Of a stretch of 64,000 nucleotides of DNA, positions 61,820-64,000 are shown in pieces. Every line of letters starts with the position of its first letter. Position 1 is the first letter of the stretch. The DNA comes from Apostichopus japonicus. Taxonomy: Eukaryota > Echinodermata > Holothuroidea > Aspidochirotida > Stichopodidae. Below the pieces are notes generated by a model. It made no database searches. It saw nothing but the letters and a program-made list of their open reading frames with translations, and had not been told where the DNA came from. Made by a program: the position numbers and the translations under genes. The stretch is taken from the NCBI RefSeq assembly GCF_037975245.1, contig NC_092579.1, positions 16,826,178-16,890,177 of the forward strand. The letters run 5' to 3'.

Positions 61820-62515
61820 ATGGGCGTCGGAGAAGGGGAAGGGCACAAGCGGCGTAGGCGCCGTCGTCACCGCCGTCACCACCGTAACGCTCATCCGCCT
61901 CTACGGTTTGAAAATAGCAGAGAAGCCCGGATTTACTATTGCTATGTATTCTCATGGGTAATGTTGGTGACTATGGTTATCACAGCTCTGCCACTCGTAG
62001 TTGTATCAGCTATTAGCCTGGGTAACAGATCGTTTCTTTTAATTATCGGATGTGTATTTATTGTCTTAGCTGGACCTTGTCTTGTGTATGTCATACTGAA
62101 ACACAGACAGGTAGCCGACATCTATCGTCGAGCAAAACAAGCTTCAATGGCTGCGCAGGCGCAATCGGAAGAAGGTCACCAAACTGTAGGCCAACCAACA
62201 GAAGGCCCTTCTGTGCCTCCTTCATATCAAGCTGTTATACATGGCTCAGATGTCGCCGGTAACACAAATTACCAAGGAACGCCGCAGGTGCTCCATCCAC
62301 CCTATACACCTTCATGGCCCTCGACACAGAACGCCCAGCAATACGGTCAATTATCTTATGGTTTCACTACCCTTGTTGGTGGTGATGCTAAAACCGAATT
62401 CACGCAAGGTCCTAATTATGCCACAACGTATGGAATTCAACACGAAAACGCAACGACGAGTGTGAAGAATGAGTCAGCAGAGAATAACAAAGGATCTGCA
62501 TTTACATATTCATAG
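61820..62515 (+). CDS. Uncharacterised two-span membrane protein with PPSY motif, 231 aa
   Basis: A single open exon of 232 codons ending in TAG at 62513-62515. The N-terminus is strikingly basic (KRRRRRRHRRHHR at residues 10-22). It is followed by two hydrophobic segments (about 41-65, with WVMLVTMVITALPLVVVSAI, and about 72-93, with FLLIIGCVFIVLAGPCLVYV) joined by a very short loop bearing a possible N-glycan site (GNRS). The remaining 135 residues are a hydrophilic Gln/Thr/Pro/Asn-rich tail with PPSY (133-136), a canonical WW-domain ligand as used by Nedd4-type ubiquitin ligases. Two adjacent spans with both ends inside is the likely topology. I do not recognise the family. The composition is not repeat-like, so it is probably a real gene. 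A CTCAG or CCTAG just upstream (about 61776-61790) may be a 3' splice site, so a 5' UTR exon is possible. Confidence 0.75.
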   Translation: MGVGEGEGHKRRRRRRHRRHHRNAHPPLRFENSREARIYYCYVFSWVMLVTMVITALPLVVVSAISLGNRSFLLIIGCVFIVLAGPCLVYVILKHRQVADIYRRAKQASMAAQAQSEEGHQTVGQPTEGPSVPPSYQAVIHGSDVAGNTNYQGTPQVLHPPYTPSWPSTQNAQQYGQLSYGFTTLVGGDAKTEFTQGPNYATTYGIQHENATTSVKNESAENNKGSAFTYS

Positions 62516-62993
62516 CAAGAAGGTACCTTTCTTTAGACATTGATATACCTTTATCATCTTGGATTAGGACGACCATCACTTTCGGATGAATTTAACAACA
62601 CAATGTTTTGAATGGTGAGTGGATCAAAGAATATTTGTTACTGTAATGATTGAAATGAAATTGAAATTAGGTCTATAGACCTAATTTCAAAATTTTAAAA
62701 TAATATATATATTATTTTTGTGTATACTATTTTGATACAATCACAAGAAGTTATATATAACAGACCCATATAGAACATTGCACTACTGATCATTTTTCTT
62801 TTTATTGTATTCCCCCCCCCCCCCCTCCATTTCTCCCCTTTCTTTGTTAGGCCCTTAATCGCAGAGACAATGATGTCACAAGCAATACAGAGTCCCACGT
62901 GATAAACTCCATATAAGTCAGTAAGTTGGTAATAATGACGAACGCTGATTTAAATAAATCCATACGTACAAGTAAATCTGAATCTTATCAGTG
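62516..62993. other. 3' flank of the two-span membrane protein gene
   Basis: No coding exon. A short inverted repeat GAAATTAGGTCTATAGACCTAATTTC at 62662-62687 is a perfect 26-bp palindrome. A C-run lies at 62812-62825. No canonical AATAAA was noticed close to the stop codon. Confidence 0.4.
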
Positions 62994-63363
62994 CAGTGGC
63001 GTAGGAAGGTACTTTTGAGTGGGGGGGGGGCTGAGGACTGATGGCCGGCCTGGGGAGGGGTCTAAGGGGAGGGGGTGTCCCCCTCCCCTTTTGATTTTTT
63101 TTGCATTTCCAGGTGGCCTCAGATGCAATTTGGTGCAATATAGCACACTTCAACACCCACTCCATTTTGTAAACTTAATTTTGTATTTTCACCTGGCCTT
63201 AGATACAATTTGGTGCTCCAAATGATATTTTTTTTCTCATTTAGAAATGAAAAAGGGGTTTTCTGACTTGCGAACCGGGGGGGGGGGCGGAATGATACTT
63301 CCGCCCCTCCACATTTTTCACTGGGGGCTGGCGCCCCCCAGTCCCCCGGTTCCTACGCCCTTG
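62994..63363. mobile_element. hAT-type MITE, 370 bp
   Basis: The ends CAGTGGCGTAGGAA and TTCCTACGCCCTTG are inverted repeats with mismatches near the tip. The perfect 8-bp target duplication TATCAGTG flanks them at 62986-62993 and 63364-63371. The interior has G-rich and C-rich homopolymer tracts and no transposase. Terminus type and TSD length place it in hAT, related to but distinct from the MITE at 21199-21579. Confidence 0.88.
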
Positions 63364-63371
63364 TATCAGTG

Positions 63372-64000
63372 CCAATTTCGACCAGCTTTAATGCCACAAG
63401 TTAAATATTTTGGTAAACACTTTATGAGCTTCCAGCGATCCATAAACTGATACACACCTATGTACGTCTTTGTAAGTCTTTCAGACAGTGTACATTAATT
63501 GTGATCAGTTGCCATGGCAAGCATAAGGTTATACCGCGTCCAGTAATAAAAGCCTATCACTAAGTAGGCAAACAATGCTTCTAATAAGACAATATTGATT
63601 TTCCTCAACTCTTTTTTCTCAGTCGTAGTAGGAGACAACGTTATCTATCCCTGTGTGTAGGGTTTATCGGTATATGTAGGCAACAGAATTATACCATATA
63701 TGTATCTATCCGAGTGTTGCCTATATTAGGCTTACATAATCTGGTTTAAAAGGAGTGTTAGAGCAAGAGATGAATATTATACATCAAGGCTTCTATAGTG
63801 TTTATCAATTGATTCACCAAGAGACAGCTTTTCCTCTCTCGCTTTTTTCCGCGCAAAACTGAATATCAAATAAATGCAAATATTTTAATGTTGATCCTGA
63901 TAGTTGGAAGTCTGACTTTTGAAACCGTTACTCGTCATCGACTGAGTAGAGAATAAGGATGAACTGTTAGAACAAATCAGTGCTTCATCTTCCTCAACTT
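63372..64000. other. Intergenic; no gene seen
   Basis: No open frame with recognisable domains and no clear repeat structure up to the window edge. Confidence 0.45.

Overview
This is eukaryotic (animal) nuclear DNA: AT-rich, intron-dense (GT-AG introns of a few hundred bases to about 2 kb), full of non-autonomous DNA transposons, minisatellites and (TA)n tracts, with nothing resembling bacterial operons. The gene families (Josephin deubiquitinase, SLC17 transporter, LRR/Ig receptor with a tyrosine-kinase-like domain) and the repeats (elements ending in CAGGGGCGTATCCAGG, hAT MITEs ending in CAGTGGCG) suggest an invertebrate deuterostome, probably an echinoderm such as a sea cucumber. The taxon is an inference from general repeat and gene character; no sequence search was possible.

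Layout. 1-8816: no convincing coding sequence; UTR-like or intergenic. 8817-10245 (-): intact three-exon Josephin-1/2-type deubiquitinase, 178 aa. 10246-14496: intergenic, with a transposon (13095-14445) and a vestige of a receptor-gene 5' flank (about 12540-12720). 14497-29659: a direct tandem duplication. Unit 1 (14497-20477) holds a broken receptor copy: an LRR exon with a 1-bp deletion, an intact Ig exon, and a second Ig exon cut by the duplication junction. Unit 2 (20474-29659) restarts the upstream flank, is interrupted by a 2.2-kb transposon with a nested hAT MITE, and carries the 5' half of an intact receptor gene. That gene runs on through unique DNA to 38831: 19 coding exons, all phases consistent, 914 aa. 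It encodes a secretory N-terminus, LRR ectodomain, two Ig-like domains, a short Thr/Pro stalk partly made by exon duplication, one membrane span and a tyrosine-kinase-like domain whose catalytic residues are replaced. 38832-47559: intergenic, with an 800-bp transposon candidate, a 16-bp GC-rich minisatellite (43904-44521) and a 1-kb hAT-like element (46014-47033). 47560-57589 (+): ten-exon SLC17 (sialin/VGLUT/VNUT-like) transporter, 516 aa. 58130-61819: intergenic, with a 140-bp tandem repeat. 61820-62515 (+): uncharacterised 231-aa two-span membrane protein with an Arg/His-rich N-terminus and a PPSY motif. 62516-64000: intergenic with a 370-bp hAT MITE.

The neighbours show no obvious shared pathway. 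The most interesting locus is the tandem receptor pair: an intact receptor pseudokinase that keeps docking-type tyrosines (YEIP, YMPM) beside a truncated relative made by duplication. It looks like a young, fast-evolving cell-surface, possibly immune, receptor family.
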